Shown here: positions 1-10,634 of the stretch, in pieces
Layout of the letters: each line of letters begins with the position of its first letter
How positions within the stretch are numbered: position 1 is the stretch's first letter
Assembly (NCBI GenBank): GCA_033182465.1
Contig: CP137323.1
Span: forward strand, 2,046,001-2,110,000
Direction of reading: 5' to 3'
DNA: 64,000 nt
From: Sanghuangporus weigelae
Lineage: Eukaryota > Basidiomycota > Agaricomycetes > Hymenochaetales > Hymenochaetaceae
The notes under the pieces: generated by a model
What the model was told of the DNA's origin: nothing
The model's database searches: none
Seen by the model: the letters and a program-made list of their open reading frames with translations, nothing else
Program-made: the position numbers and the translations under genes

Positions 1-123
1 AAATACAGCCTCGGTCTGAGCTACAGCTAGCATCTCAGAGAAACAACCATCCAAACGACTCAACGTGAACATCCCAGACCTCCTGCTTCATACTCTGAAC
101 GAGCCAGCACCATTAGAAAAAAA
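1..123 (+). promoter_or_regulatory. Upstream region of the aldo/keto reductase gene
   Basis: This is the AT-moderate leader directly before the ATG at 124, ending in an A-rich run. That run is a common context in front of fungal start codons. I see no clear TATA box or named operator. The region is cut by the window edge, so the promoter is probably incomplete. Confidence 0.35.
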
Positions 124-1477
124 ATGTGGAAACTCTGGGGCCCTCCTACTTCTCCTCCGACTCCACTCGGTCGTTATCGCGTCTTGTCCCCGTTCGCAAG
201 TGTACGCGTCTCGCCTCTCCAACTGGGTGCCATGAGCATTGGCGATCAGTGGGATAAGCTTGGTATGGGCGCGATGGACAAGGAGTCGTCATTCAAGCTT
301 CTTGACGCATTTTTTGATGCGGGCGGGAACTTTATTGACACAGCAAATAATTAGTATGTTCCCTCTCTATTTACATGTTGGTGGCATCGAATGAATGCTG
401 ATATGTCTCTTGGATGTAGTCAAGATGAGACGTCTGAGATGTTCATTGGTGAATGGGCTGAGAAGCGCGGTATTCGCGACCAGCTTGTCATTGCAACGAA
501 GGTTTGTCGCATAATTAATCTTTTCTGTCGTCGTGCATATTGCTTATTCTTCACTAGTACTCAACGAACCATAAGCGCGCAGCTCAGGACCTAAAAAAGG
601 TCAATTACGTAGGAAACAGCGCAAAGAGTCTCAAAGTCAGCGTAGAAGCGAGCTTGAAGAAGCTTCGCACGTCGTATATCGACATTCTCTACTTACATTG
701 GTGGGACTGGAATACTTCCATTGAAGAAGTGATGGACAACCTTCACCATCTCGTCGCGCAAGGCAAAGTCCTCTACCTCGGTGTATCCGATACACCTGCC
801 TGGGTCGTCTCTGCCGCGAATCAATACGCGAGAGATCACGGGAAGACGCCGTTCGTCATCTATCAGGGCGCGTGGAACGTCATGGATCGCAGCTTCGAGC
901 GCGAGATCATCCCAATGGCGCGTACTCTTGGACTTGCACTGGCGCCGTGGAACGTTCTTGCTGGCGGTCGTCTTCGCACGGACGCAGAAGAACAGAAACG
1001 ATTAGCCTCTGGTGAAACGGGACGCACTACTTTCCGTCCTGATTGGCTGCGCACTGAGGACGAGAAGAAGATGAGCGCAGCGCTGGAGAAGGTCGCAAAG
1101 GAAGTCGGCACGGAACATATCACTGCTGTTGCGATCGCATACGTGATGCAGAAGACACCTTATGTGTTCCCTATCATTGGAGGACGTAAGGTTGAGCAAC
1201 TCATGGCGAACATTGAGGCTCTGAAAATCTCGCTTTCTGACGAGCAGATCAAGCACATCGAGAGCATCTTGCCATTCGACGAGGGATTCCCTATGTACTT
1301 CATCGTTAGTCGAATTCAGTCCTCTACTTCTCATCTCGCTCCTCGTACTGATTACTGTTTGTGATGCTTTTGCAGGGAGACGGGACGCCGGAGAGGTCAA
1401 GCATGTTGTACGACCATGCTGCGGAATGGGACCGTTGGCCACTTAAGCAGGCTATCCGACCTGCTCCTGTTGCATAA
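124..1477 (+). CDS. Aldo/keto reductase, aryl-alcohol dehydrogenase (AAD) type
   Basis: NAD(P)H-dependent oxidoreductase of the aldo/keto reductase superfamily, closest in layout to fungal aryl-alcohol dehydrogenases that reduce aromatic aldehydes. Exons 124-353, 420-501, 558-1304 and 1376-1477 join in phase and give 386 residues, the usual length for the family. Visible motifs are FIDTANNYQDE with the catalytic Tyr, VIATK with the catalytic Lys, YLHWWDW with the active-site His region, and the cofactor-side stretch near [11 protein letters not shown]. The tail [14 protein letters not shown] is also typical. All four splice phases close and no break is seen, so the gene looks functional. Cytosolic location is inferred from the absence of a signal peptide. 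The link to lignin-derived aromatics is family knowledge, supported only loosely by the AA9 gene in the same window. The exact substrate cannot be read from sequence. Confidence 0.93.
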
Positions 1478-2164
1478 ATTCACCAATAATTCGATACGGC
1501 ATTTTGGCTTAACTTTGTTATCGTACCTCAAAATTCCAGTGTTTGAATAGTCTATTATGGGGCTGCTTGGGATGTAAGTATCGATTGAAATAATTCAATT
1601 TAAAGAAATAGGGAGTATAGGCCAATCGCATCAATAAATTAAGACTCGAGGTAAGCCATTTAAAGAAATTATGTAGAAAATTTAGTGGATAGAAGACGAG
1701 TATCATCGTCCGGAGGTGGATGAAGAAGCACTTCCACTACTAGTAGATGAAGGAAAATCTTTATACCTGTGCCGAGTCGGATCTATCGATACGTATATAT
1801 TGAATTACCTCTCACGAAGAACACAGGACTATCCTCTGCCCGTCCATGTAAATTTGCGTCATCGTTGGCTGCCAGTCCAGTTCCTTCGACGCCAGGCGCA
1901 ATATCTCGAGCAGAACCGACGTTCAAGACGTTCATCCTAATCAAATATTTATGGCCATCAAGACCATTTTCCATGCCATTGGGAAACGCACTGGTCATAT
2001 TGCCGTCACGGATGCCATCCTCATTGATCGGGTGTGAATTGGGATAGACAGGCACAAATAAGGCCTCGGGAGTTCTGGAAGGCTCTTTGGCAGTGCTTCC
2101 TTCCTAATGAAATGACGAGATTCCACAAATTACGAGCAAAGATCTGAGACGTACATCCATCAAA
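1478..2164. other. Intergenic stretch, 3' region of the aldo/keto reductase
   Basis: AT-rich sequence between the reductase stop and the decayed kinase-like locus. Only short open frames occur, and they lack splice-compatible extensions or recognisable motifs. I see no gene here. Confidence 0.4.
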
Positions 2165-3521
2165 TCAGGATACTTTGCACCAAGGCCTGACATCGACATC
2201 GTAGCCGGTGTGGCAGTCCATGCACAACCCTTTAGGATCAACCTTCCGACGAACCCTACAAGCAAAACAGTCCATCCTGTGTCCAAAGCTAGTTTGCTTA
2301 GGTTTTCGAATTTCCGAAGTCTCAATTACAAGGTTGGAGTCCGGAAGGGACATACTGTCCGGAGCCGTGTTCCCTGGAGACTCTGCCTGGATCAAGGAGC
2401 CATACAAGTAGTCATCCAAGTTATGAGCACGTTCCGGAATTGCAGAAGGCATTAGCTCCTTCCACTCGAACCTCTCAGTCTCTATGAGGAGAAAATATTC
2501 TTGGCCAGCACATAGTCTTAGACTCAACGAAAAGCATGTACAGGATTGCGATGTAGAACATTCCCAGCAATCGATACAAGTATCCTTGAATATCAGTTTC
2601 TTCTTGGATTCATGATCGAGAATATCTATTAATATTGTTGCGGACCGAGGTAGTTCATGACACATTATTGCAGATATGGCCTGAAGTTCGCAAGATTTGC
2701 AAATGGTCGTTGCCGGAAAGCCAACTCCTGCGGCAAAAGTCAATATGGCTTCTTCGGAAGAAGTTACAACTCAATGACGCACATATACTGTCATACCGAA
2801 GGCCCAGACATCTGTCTTCTGTGCATAACCAGAAGCAGATGTCACGTACAAGTTCACAAGCGAGATAGCGATATGTCCCTTTGACCCCTGAACTTAGGTT
2901 TGCAAAACCCCGACTTGCAGCTATCATCCGTGAACATCCAAAGTCGCAAATGAGGGCATCGCCAGAGGTGAAGACACATAAGTCCGTTGGCGATGCCAGT
3001 CACCTTGGATTCTGGTTGGAAAGAAAGTCTCAGGATGAAAGGTCAATACATACCAGACAGAGCACATCAAGATTGGGCGCGAGTTTACATATGTCCAAGC
3101 AGAGTTATTTTCCATCCATTCTGATACAAGTAATGGCGTCATAGTGCCAATAGCATATCCCATCAAAGACAAAATATTTTTGTGATTCAGTTTTGACCAC
3201 ATGTAATTCTTTTTCTCGAAAAGCTGGTAATTCTTATCTGTGAGGAACAACAAAATTTACCGAAGATTGTCACTCACCCTCTTCATGTCTTTCTTCAGGT
3301 AAAAGCGCAGGCAGTTGATGGTGACTTTGACATCTCCGCTGGAAGTACTGCATCGACCTCCTGAGATATTGCCATAAGCACCCCCGCAGATTGGCTTCTT
3401 TGTTTTTGAGAGCTGACCGCCCAGATTTAGATGGGAAAGTTGTGCAAGAATTGATGGAGAAATAAATCCGAGAGAGCTCAAACAGAATCCTGGTGTGTCG
3501 TTGTCGTTGCCCAGTTCTCAT
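2165..3521 (-). pseudogene. Decayed protein-kinase-like gene (TKL/tyrosine-kinase-like expansion type)
   Basis: Read on the minus strand, pieces of a kinase domain appear in the right order. A beta3-like stretch ends in CLRFYLKKDMKR (about 3280-3340). Then come KLNHKNILSLMGYAIG with a hinge-like PLLVSEWMENNSAW (about 3090-3220), GDWHRQ in place of the catalytic loop (about 3005), ALICDFGCSR with the DFG motif followed by a GTYRYLACE activation-segment end (about 2860-2960), and TDVWAFGMTVY (about 2795-2830). The pieces lie in different frames. In particular the catalytic loop and the DFG stretch are one base out of register with no splice signal between them, so this is most likely a pseudogene. 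A 192-codon Cys-containing open frame at 2165-2743 follows and may be its C-terminal tail. Such kinases are abundant in Agaricomycetes. The order of motifs is seen directly; the pseudogene status is inference. Confidence 0.6.
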
Positions 3522-5057
3522 CTTTCAGCTGAGGAGCAGTATGTTCGAACTAAGTTGGTGTAGTCAAGAGATGCGTGTCTCTTCGCGATCAGTCTGTGTG
3601 CTGCACAGCAAAATCTTGTGACAGATTTTCCATATCACACACAGCCTATATAAAACGCTGTGAGTATTCAATTTCCGGTACATTTTCAATTGTCGAAGTG
3701 TAACTCAGTCCGTGCAGTACATGACTCTACAATGAAATCTACCTGTAGAAACATAGGTAGAAATCATGTATAAGGCAGTGGACGTGTGAAATGAAGCTCA
3801 CCGTGTGGTACACGACTGAGAGGTGCTGCGGGAGGGATTGCTCTACCCCGGATAAGAGGTGTCCAGAAAAAAAATACAGTCAACGTCTCTCGGCCAACTC
3901 CGAGAAGGCACAAGTCGAGCCATTTTTCTTTCCTTCAAACCATACAGCGTACTGCCGTTCTCACGTATGCATAGGTGCATTCGTGTAGAGCTTATGGCTT
4001 GAGCCCTTTAATTTGCAGCAGAAAGTGTAGCAGTCTTCCGAGCGCTGATGAGCGCATGGTGTGTTTCGGTACGTACGTTTCATTGCTGTCTTCCGATCAC
4101 CTGCACGATGAATTACGTGTGTACATGTGCTTTTTATTGGCTCGGAAAAACTTGCTCTGGACTGGAGGACCCTTCATGGACTCAGCATCTCCTGACACAA
4201 CTTTTTCTTCACTTGCTCATGCATTTGTTATGTTTTCCAAGCACGCTCACGTTTGCATTCGAAGGTGAGCTATTTCTGGTGGCAGCGTTGTTTATATCGT
4301 GATGCAGAAGTCTGACAGAGCACGAACAAGTTCCGAGCGCCAATCAAGGGACTCGAGTAATCCCACCTTCATGGTCTGCATATGCATATGTTGGCATATC
4401 GTTTGCTTGCTTCTTTATTGAGATACGCGGGATGTTATTGCACCTTCCAGGCAGAAGAAGTCGTTTCTCGTCAGCGCCGGAGGCGCTGAAACAAATCGCT
4501 TAATCATGAGAACGCCGTCTCGTTCGCTCGCGCCCATTCACTCAATTGAGAGGCACCTGCAGATCTGGGCGTTACACAGCTGGCTACTGTACGAGCAGCC
4601 ATTTTAGGTGCATATTGGGGATTATCTTTTGTGCGAGGATCTGGCTACCTACCCTATCATTCAATAGGGCCTGACGTGAGTAGGCAGATCATGTATACCG
4701 AGATGATAGCGCCGATTTGAACGACAGCAGCAAAACTTCCCGAGATGTGATTCCTGCGCTAAAAGCCTGGACTTCTAGCGTACGGAGTTCCTTTTCCGAA
4801 AAAAGCTTTGTTTTATCAAGATTGAAACAAGAAACAGGGACGGTCTCAGCGATTTGAATGTTGACAAGGTCATTGACATTGTTGGCCTGCGCTATCATCT
4901 GTCGTCCTGAGCTCTAGATGCTGGCTGCAAAGGACTAGCACAACCTATTCTGACAGTCACAATCACGCCGGGGGGTGAGCGTAGGCCACTGACAAGACGC
5001 GCGTATAAGTGTCTGTGACAAAACTGTCGAGCCGCCTTTTCAATAAATCCATCCACG
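3522..5057. other. Intergenic region, no supported gene
   Basis: A 1.5-kb stretch upstream of both the minus-strand kinase remnant and the plus-strand SLATT gene. A TATA-like TATATAAAA occurs near 3648, suitably placed to have served the kinase remnant. Open frames at 3791-4302 have no recognisable domain and no consistent splice structure. I see nothing else that can be supported. Confidence 0.4.
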
Positions 5058-6782
5058 ATGTCTTCGTCAGAACTGCTCAACACCATGGCTCCTAACGTTC
5101 ACGCATCCACGAACTCAAATCGCGATGACCGGCCATTACCCTATGTCCCACCGCAGCATACAACGCACGACTCATCTAGTCCAGCGTCAACGTCCACTGT
5201 CAGAATGTCCCAGGCAGACTCGAACGAGAGTAATGGTTCAACAGCTGCCGCTGGGGGTAGAGAAGGATACAGTAATTCAAGCTTAGACGTGGGCACGCCT
5301 TTGCCACCTGTCCAGTCACCCTCACTCCAGCAAGCACAGACGATGACCACGCACTCGCAGCCCACCACGTCGCTTATGGTAGCGCAAACCATGTCAGAAT
5401 CACCTTCGACTATTGGAAGTTCTGTCCCTCACGGCATACCCTCTCCGGGTCTTCGACGTCCACTGTCACCTCCACTTCCACCGCCTCCACCCATCCAACG
5501 TCCTTCCCAAGTAGCAGTCTCACGCTCAAACACTGGAATCAGTGTTCCCGGCCGATCATTATCTTTCCTTGATGCTGCCCCACCGAGCCGACACGGAAGT
5601 ACCAGCGCTCGAACGAATAATAATGAATACGGACCAGGATATTACAACAACAATAATCCTAACAGATCGGGAAGTGGCAATGGGACCACGAATGCATGCC
5701 GAAACTGCGACCGTCGAACAATGTCATCCTTCACGTCGTCAATGGAGAAAGCTGGTACGTTCCTCGACCAAGACCCGGCCCGTCTTTTTCATGTAGATCT
5801 CGGATATGGACAAGGTGTCGATCAGCGGGATCCACGTTATCATGACAGCGGACTTTCAATGCCCGTTCCAGTGTCGATGGGAGAGACGCTCGATAACTCA
5901 CGACAGATGGACGGTGGAGGTGATGGGAACGGCAGACCTCATATCAGAATATCAGCTACAAGTGATTCGATTGGTGTACCGGTGAGCGCAAGTTTTAGTC
6001 GAAACACTATACCTCCTTGAATTTCACATCGCCAAATCGCATTATATTCAAGCTTATTCCCCGTACGGTCCAAGAGCGCCTGCAACCTACAATCAATCAT
6101 GCCATGGAGGAAGAAGTCAAGTATGCGCGAAAAGGTATATATGCTCCTTCTAATACTCTTGTGGACCTGATTCTGATATGATAACCGTTTTCCATCTCGT
6201 ATTAAGCACGGATCTCCGGATACGCGTTGAACATCGCTATAGGTCTCCAGGTCTTTCTCAGTGCGCTTATCACTGCACTTTCGGCTGTGACTACAGGGAG
6301 ACGAGTACGTACCGCTATATTCTATTGCATTTGTGGAATTAAATCAAATAACGCCGACTGCCTCTGTTCGCGTCTGTAGACTCAGATAATGACATCGGTT
6401 CTGGGAGGTATGGGAACTATAGTCGCTTCCTATCTCGCACGCGCGCGAGGATCAAATGAACCCGAACTCAGTATAGCCCGTACGAAGGATCTGCAGCGCT
6501 TCATACGTACATGTGATGCATTAGTGCAAGATCACGGACTGGAGACAGGTTTCGAGGACAGCGAGGGCAAACAAGGTGGCACTAGGGATCTACAGCGAGC
6601 GAAAGAACTCGATGATAGAATCAGAGAACTGCGAGTCGAGTTGGAACATTTGCTTGGGAATGGAGATGGGTAAGTTGTCTCTCGGATTCTAGTGGACTTG
6701 CCAATCGTGAACTGCTGGACATTGACTCTGAGCTGATTGAACGATGTTGCATAGTGAACGCAAGCTGGCACCTCTTGTCTAA
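5058..6782 (+). CDS. SLATT-domain (fungal type) two-TM membrane protein with disordered N-terminus
   Basis: Exons 5058-5981, 6053-6134, 6207-6304, 6380-6669 and 6755-6782 join in phase to 473 residues. The first 300 residues are low-complexity (Ser, Pro, Thr, Asn rich, with a PPLPPPPP run) and look disordered. Residues from about 309 onward form the folded part. A helix beginning PRTVQERL and EEEVKYARKA leads into a first membrane helix with ALNIAIGLQVFLSALIT. A short GRRTQ loop follows, then a second helix with SVLGGMGTIVASYLARARGS and a C-terminal alpha-helical stretch with LQRFIRTCDALVQ. This matches the fungal SMODS-and-SLOG-associating 2TM effector (SLATT) architecture. In bacteria such 2TM proteins act as membrane-perturbing effectors in nucleotide-signalling conflict systems. 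The role of the fungal version is unknown to me. It stands alone, with no nucleotidyltransferase or SLOG neighbour. Confidence 0.85.
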
Positions 6783-7091
6783 TGATCTGTCAACCTTGCA
6801 TTTCAACTCAACGATTTCTGTTCATGGGTACAGTAGACGCATCTATCGTTGTATGTATTCTATCTTCGCCATCCATCGGCCTTGTGCAGAGTGCCAGGTC
6901 ATGACATTTGTCACTCTTTGACATTCACCATATCTTACGCTGTATTTTGATGCCTTGTCGCTTCTGTAATAACGTAAAGTTCATTGTTGTAACTCGACGT
7001 AGACATAGATTCGCATATTGAATGGGCCGGTATACATAGATAACGAACGAATAAACGAGAAGCAAAGTTACGACACTGGACGCGCCTTGCA
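6783..7091. other. Short convergent intergenic spacer
   Basis: About 310 bp between the SLATT stop at 6782 and the transporter stop at 7092, which converge. It holds the two 3' regions. No gene or clear terminator motif beyond AT-rich sequence is visible. Confidence 0.4.
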
Positions 7092-9724
7092 TTAGTAGAG
7101 GTACCTGAACCCTTTCCTTCTCTCCAAGGCTTCTTCAAGCGTGATACCTTCCAGACGCGCAGCATCTTCCACACGCTCCCGATTCACACCCTTGAGAGCG
7201 TCCATATCATCTTCGTCAAGCTTTTTATTCAAGCGCTTGAGCTTGCAGCGCATCACTTTTGAAAGTCCGTTGGCTTCAACAAAATAAAATAAAGTGTAAC
7301 AATTATTGTGCTTACGAAATGCAAGGATTGAACTGAACGTAAGCGCCACGATGCTTATTATCATTGACTGGCGATATTCTGGGGCCCAGGAAGCTTTCCA
7401 GACAAAAGAGCCGATCCTTGTGGAAGATGAACCCACATTCCAAGAATGACCGAAGCAAATTCTCACAAGTTCCCAGCATTGCCAATTCCTGCGACGATAC
7501 CGATAGCGGCAGCGCGCTTCGCAGGTGGCCGTGGAATTGAATTTGATACCCAGGCAAGAATCACAGCAAGACCTAATGCAAGTTAATGAAAATAGAAGGT
7601 CCGGAGAGCTAACTAAATACCGAACTTACTACCATGTCCGGTTGCTAGAAGAAAGAGAGAAAAGTAGCGACCTCCTGTGGAAAGTGTAGAGACGGCAATT
7701 ATGAATCCGAGTACGGTACCCCACACCGTATTGCAGACATGAAAAAATCGTTCCCCAGTTTTGTCTAAACATTTTATGACAGTTACCACGTACGATCATC
7801 CAAAGTAGACTACCAACCTACCTGCATGGAAGCCGTTGAGGCAACAAATGATAGCAGCAAAAATCCATGGAGGTCTGGCAAAGGTTACGATTGTGCATTT
7901 CGTAGAGACATGAAACAAGACCTACGCAGACACCAGCAGAGTTATCGTATCGTCAAATCCGAGTGTCTTCGTCAAACTAATGATTGCTTTAGTATATTTA
8001 TTTCAATGGTGTTAAAGAATTCATTGACTCACGAGGGAAAGAAGTTCGTAAAAGCAAGACCCAGGTAGTCGCCCAGTAAAATGAGGGAGAAAAGAAAGAC
8101 TTTGACGTCTTTGATCGCCATTTTCAGGCCAGACCACATACTAATAGGATACAGAATTTCAATAGATTCTGTTCAGAAAAAAGGTACTACTCACGAATCT
8201 TCGGTCAAGTCCTCATCTGCTTCACCGGCATCTTCAGCAAGGCGAACTTGAGCAAGATGTCTCTCGGCATGGGACATCCAGCGTGTGTTCGTTGGCTATA
8301 TGCATAATTAGATTCGTACACGAACTCATATTTTCGATCTGAAGTATACCAAATCAGGAAGAGTCCATCTAGAAAAGTCAACGTAGATAAAGTGTCATGC
8401 AATGCATGAAGTAGTTTGTGTACTCACAAAGACAAGATTCCAATAGCAGCGGTGATGGCACCCTGTTGGGAATGTCAACAGAAGGCAAAGAGGTAGCAAA
8501 ATGCATCATAAATATACCTCGATAATGAATACCCTTCACTTCTTATCAGCTTGTGCACGAATTCGAATGCTACTTTGTTATACGCACCATCTCCAGCCTC
8601 TGATTCCGCGTTTTCCTTCCATATTGGAAAGAATGCCCGCTGCAATAAGCTGAAATGGGTAAGGTAAAGTTATAATACTTGAAACAAAAAAGTGGGAAAG
8701 ACAGCATACGCTTCCAAATGCATTTGAGCACATCACACCAGCGAGCGTGAATGAGGTTCGCAGAGCAAGTTCCTTACAACCAGATTGATGATTAGTTGCC
8801 GAATCTTCGCTTCAGCGCGCGATTACCTTTCGAGTATACCAACGTGAGAGAAGATAGATCGCTCCGGGAAAGAATGCGGCCTAAAGAAATACAACCGCAA
8901 TGACCTTGAGAATGTATCATCTGAATACTTTTACGCACTTCGGGAAGGCCGAGAAGTATGCGGCAAATTAAAATTCCACCGTAGTTATGCACGATCTATC
9001 AATGAGCCACTGTAAGAGAGCCAGGTACTTATTCACCTACGCAACTTACTCCGATCAATGCGCATAGTACACCCCAAGTGATAGCGCATATTCCAATATA
9101 TAATGAGGGCCTGTAAATACAGCAGAAAACATAATATTTGAAATCTTCATAAATATGCGAGAACTTCTTGCCTCTTCGTACCTAGAAACTCGATTCAGGA
9201 TCTAGATGATTTGGAGGGTATATCAATACACCTCTCACATAGAACGAGCTCTTGACCTACCATATTGAACGGGACTTGTGTCGAAATATATAGGATGAAA
9301 AGAGAAGCCACAGCCGTGTCATACTGGGTGTCTGTGTCCTTGACACTGAAAATAAAGTATAGGCCGTGCGATGTAATATGCTTACCAGAGAGGCCCAAGT
9401 CGTGTTCAAGGCCCTTTAATCTTGCTGTTGATATGGAATTTCTCTGATGACGACTGAGAACTGATGCATGTAAATGATGGAGTAACTTACGACGAGGTAG
9501 TTCACGATGTACAAAAGTATTATGGTGGAGGCAAATCTAAAATCCAATTTTTGGACTAGACGCTTCTCCTCCACGACTCGTTCTTTCGAGGGCATTACTC
9601 CCCGAATCGCTTGACCAGTAGTAAGATTTCCTCGGGGCGACTCCAAGGCATATTCCACGGCGGCGCAGACATATTGGATTTTTTGTTCTTGTGAAGCTTT
9701 TTCGCAGTCGTGTTGTACAGCCAT
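7092..9724 (-). CDS. MFS transporter, anion:cation symporter / Dal5-Tna1-like family, copy A
   Basis: Multi-exon 12-TM major facilitator transporter of the fungal allantoate/nicotinate permease type, expected in the plasma membrane moving a small organic anion with protons. The first ATG in frame is at 9724; the open frame upstream begins only with TTG. The N-terminal charged tail leads to KLDFRFASTIILLYIVNYL (TM1). A spliced exon then gives ARLKGLEHDLGLSDTQYDTA and the TM2 segment STQVPFNMV. Further downstream come RWYTRK, the central loop ending EDAGEADED, PRPPAKRAAAIGIV (TM9/10 signature) and the C-terminal FRYLY at 7092. Splice junctions checked in the N- and C-terminal parts close in phase, so it appears whole, though I did not verify every exon. 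It is the first of six minus-strand copies in the window. The substrate is not predictable from sequence. Confidence 0.85.
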
Positions 9725-10634
9725 GGCGGCAAGGAATGAAAGGACCAAGACGGAGAATGCACAGATATACAGCCGTAGACCGTGGGCTTCAAGAACGAAG
9801 AAGCACCAAACGACTTTCTAGACGGAGTTGCATACGCACAAGGTTAGAACATTCTCACCCGTAATTATTAGACCAAAATAGATCGCTCTCGACCAACGGA
9901 AGAACGACTGACAACAAAGCGGCAAGCATTGATATTCAATACCCTAAAGTTGTATCCTTATTCAAGATCCCTATCGTTGAATAATAATCCCCTCCTGAGA
10001 CAGATGAAGATGGCACATATACTTTCTGTTTTATCTCATGAGATTTTGAGATAAAATATAACTGAGCCAGGAGACTCGATTTAGATTCCGTCTATCTACA
10101 TCTGAATATACGCACCAGAATCCTCTTACTGAGAAAAAAAAGACATACCAGGCAGTGCAGATCTCTTTCTTTCTCTTGACGTTCTTTTCTTCTCTCGTGA
10201 GGAAGCTAGTTCTCTGCCGGTGATACGGATCCAGGGCACAAGATAACGGTTCGTGAGCCATGAGGTCTGATTGGGCGTAGAGCGACTGCAACCAAGAATC
10301 GCGCGAATTGAGTGGACGACACGACATGGGAGAATATGATATGGTGGATCGACTAGACGATGGGAGTCAAGCACGACCACGTGCACAAACTCAATATGGA
10401 AGTTCTACATCACGCCACCTCCACGCGTCATGTTTTGAGTCGGAGCTGCAAATAACCCTTAAATTATTATGCTCCTTTTGAAAAACGCCGCGAGTCGCGC
10501 TGATTCCCCAAAGTCCTGCATATGACTCCATCATATTCTGTGTGAACTAGTACCTTTGGTGATCAATAATCGACTTCAACTATGTACGTCTCCGATTCCT
10601 TCTGATCAACGAACGAGAATTACATGTGTTGAGC
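9725..10634. other. Spacer between transporter copies A and B
   Basis: Contains the promoter of copy A and the 3' region of copy B. Open frames at 10031-10386 on the minus strand have no recognisable domain. No gene is supported. Confidence 0.4.
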
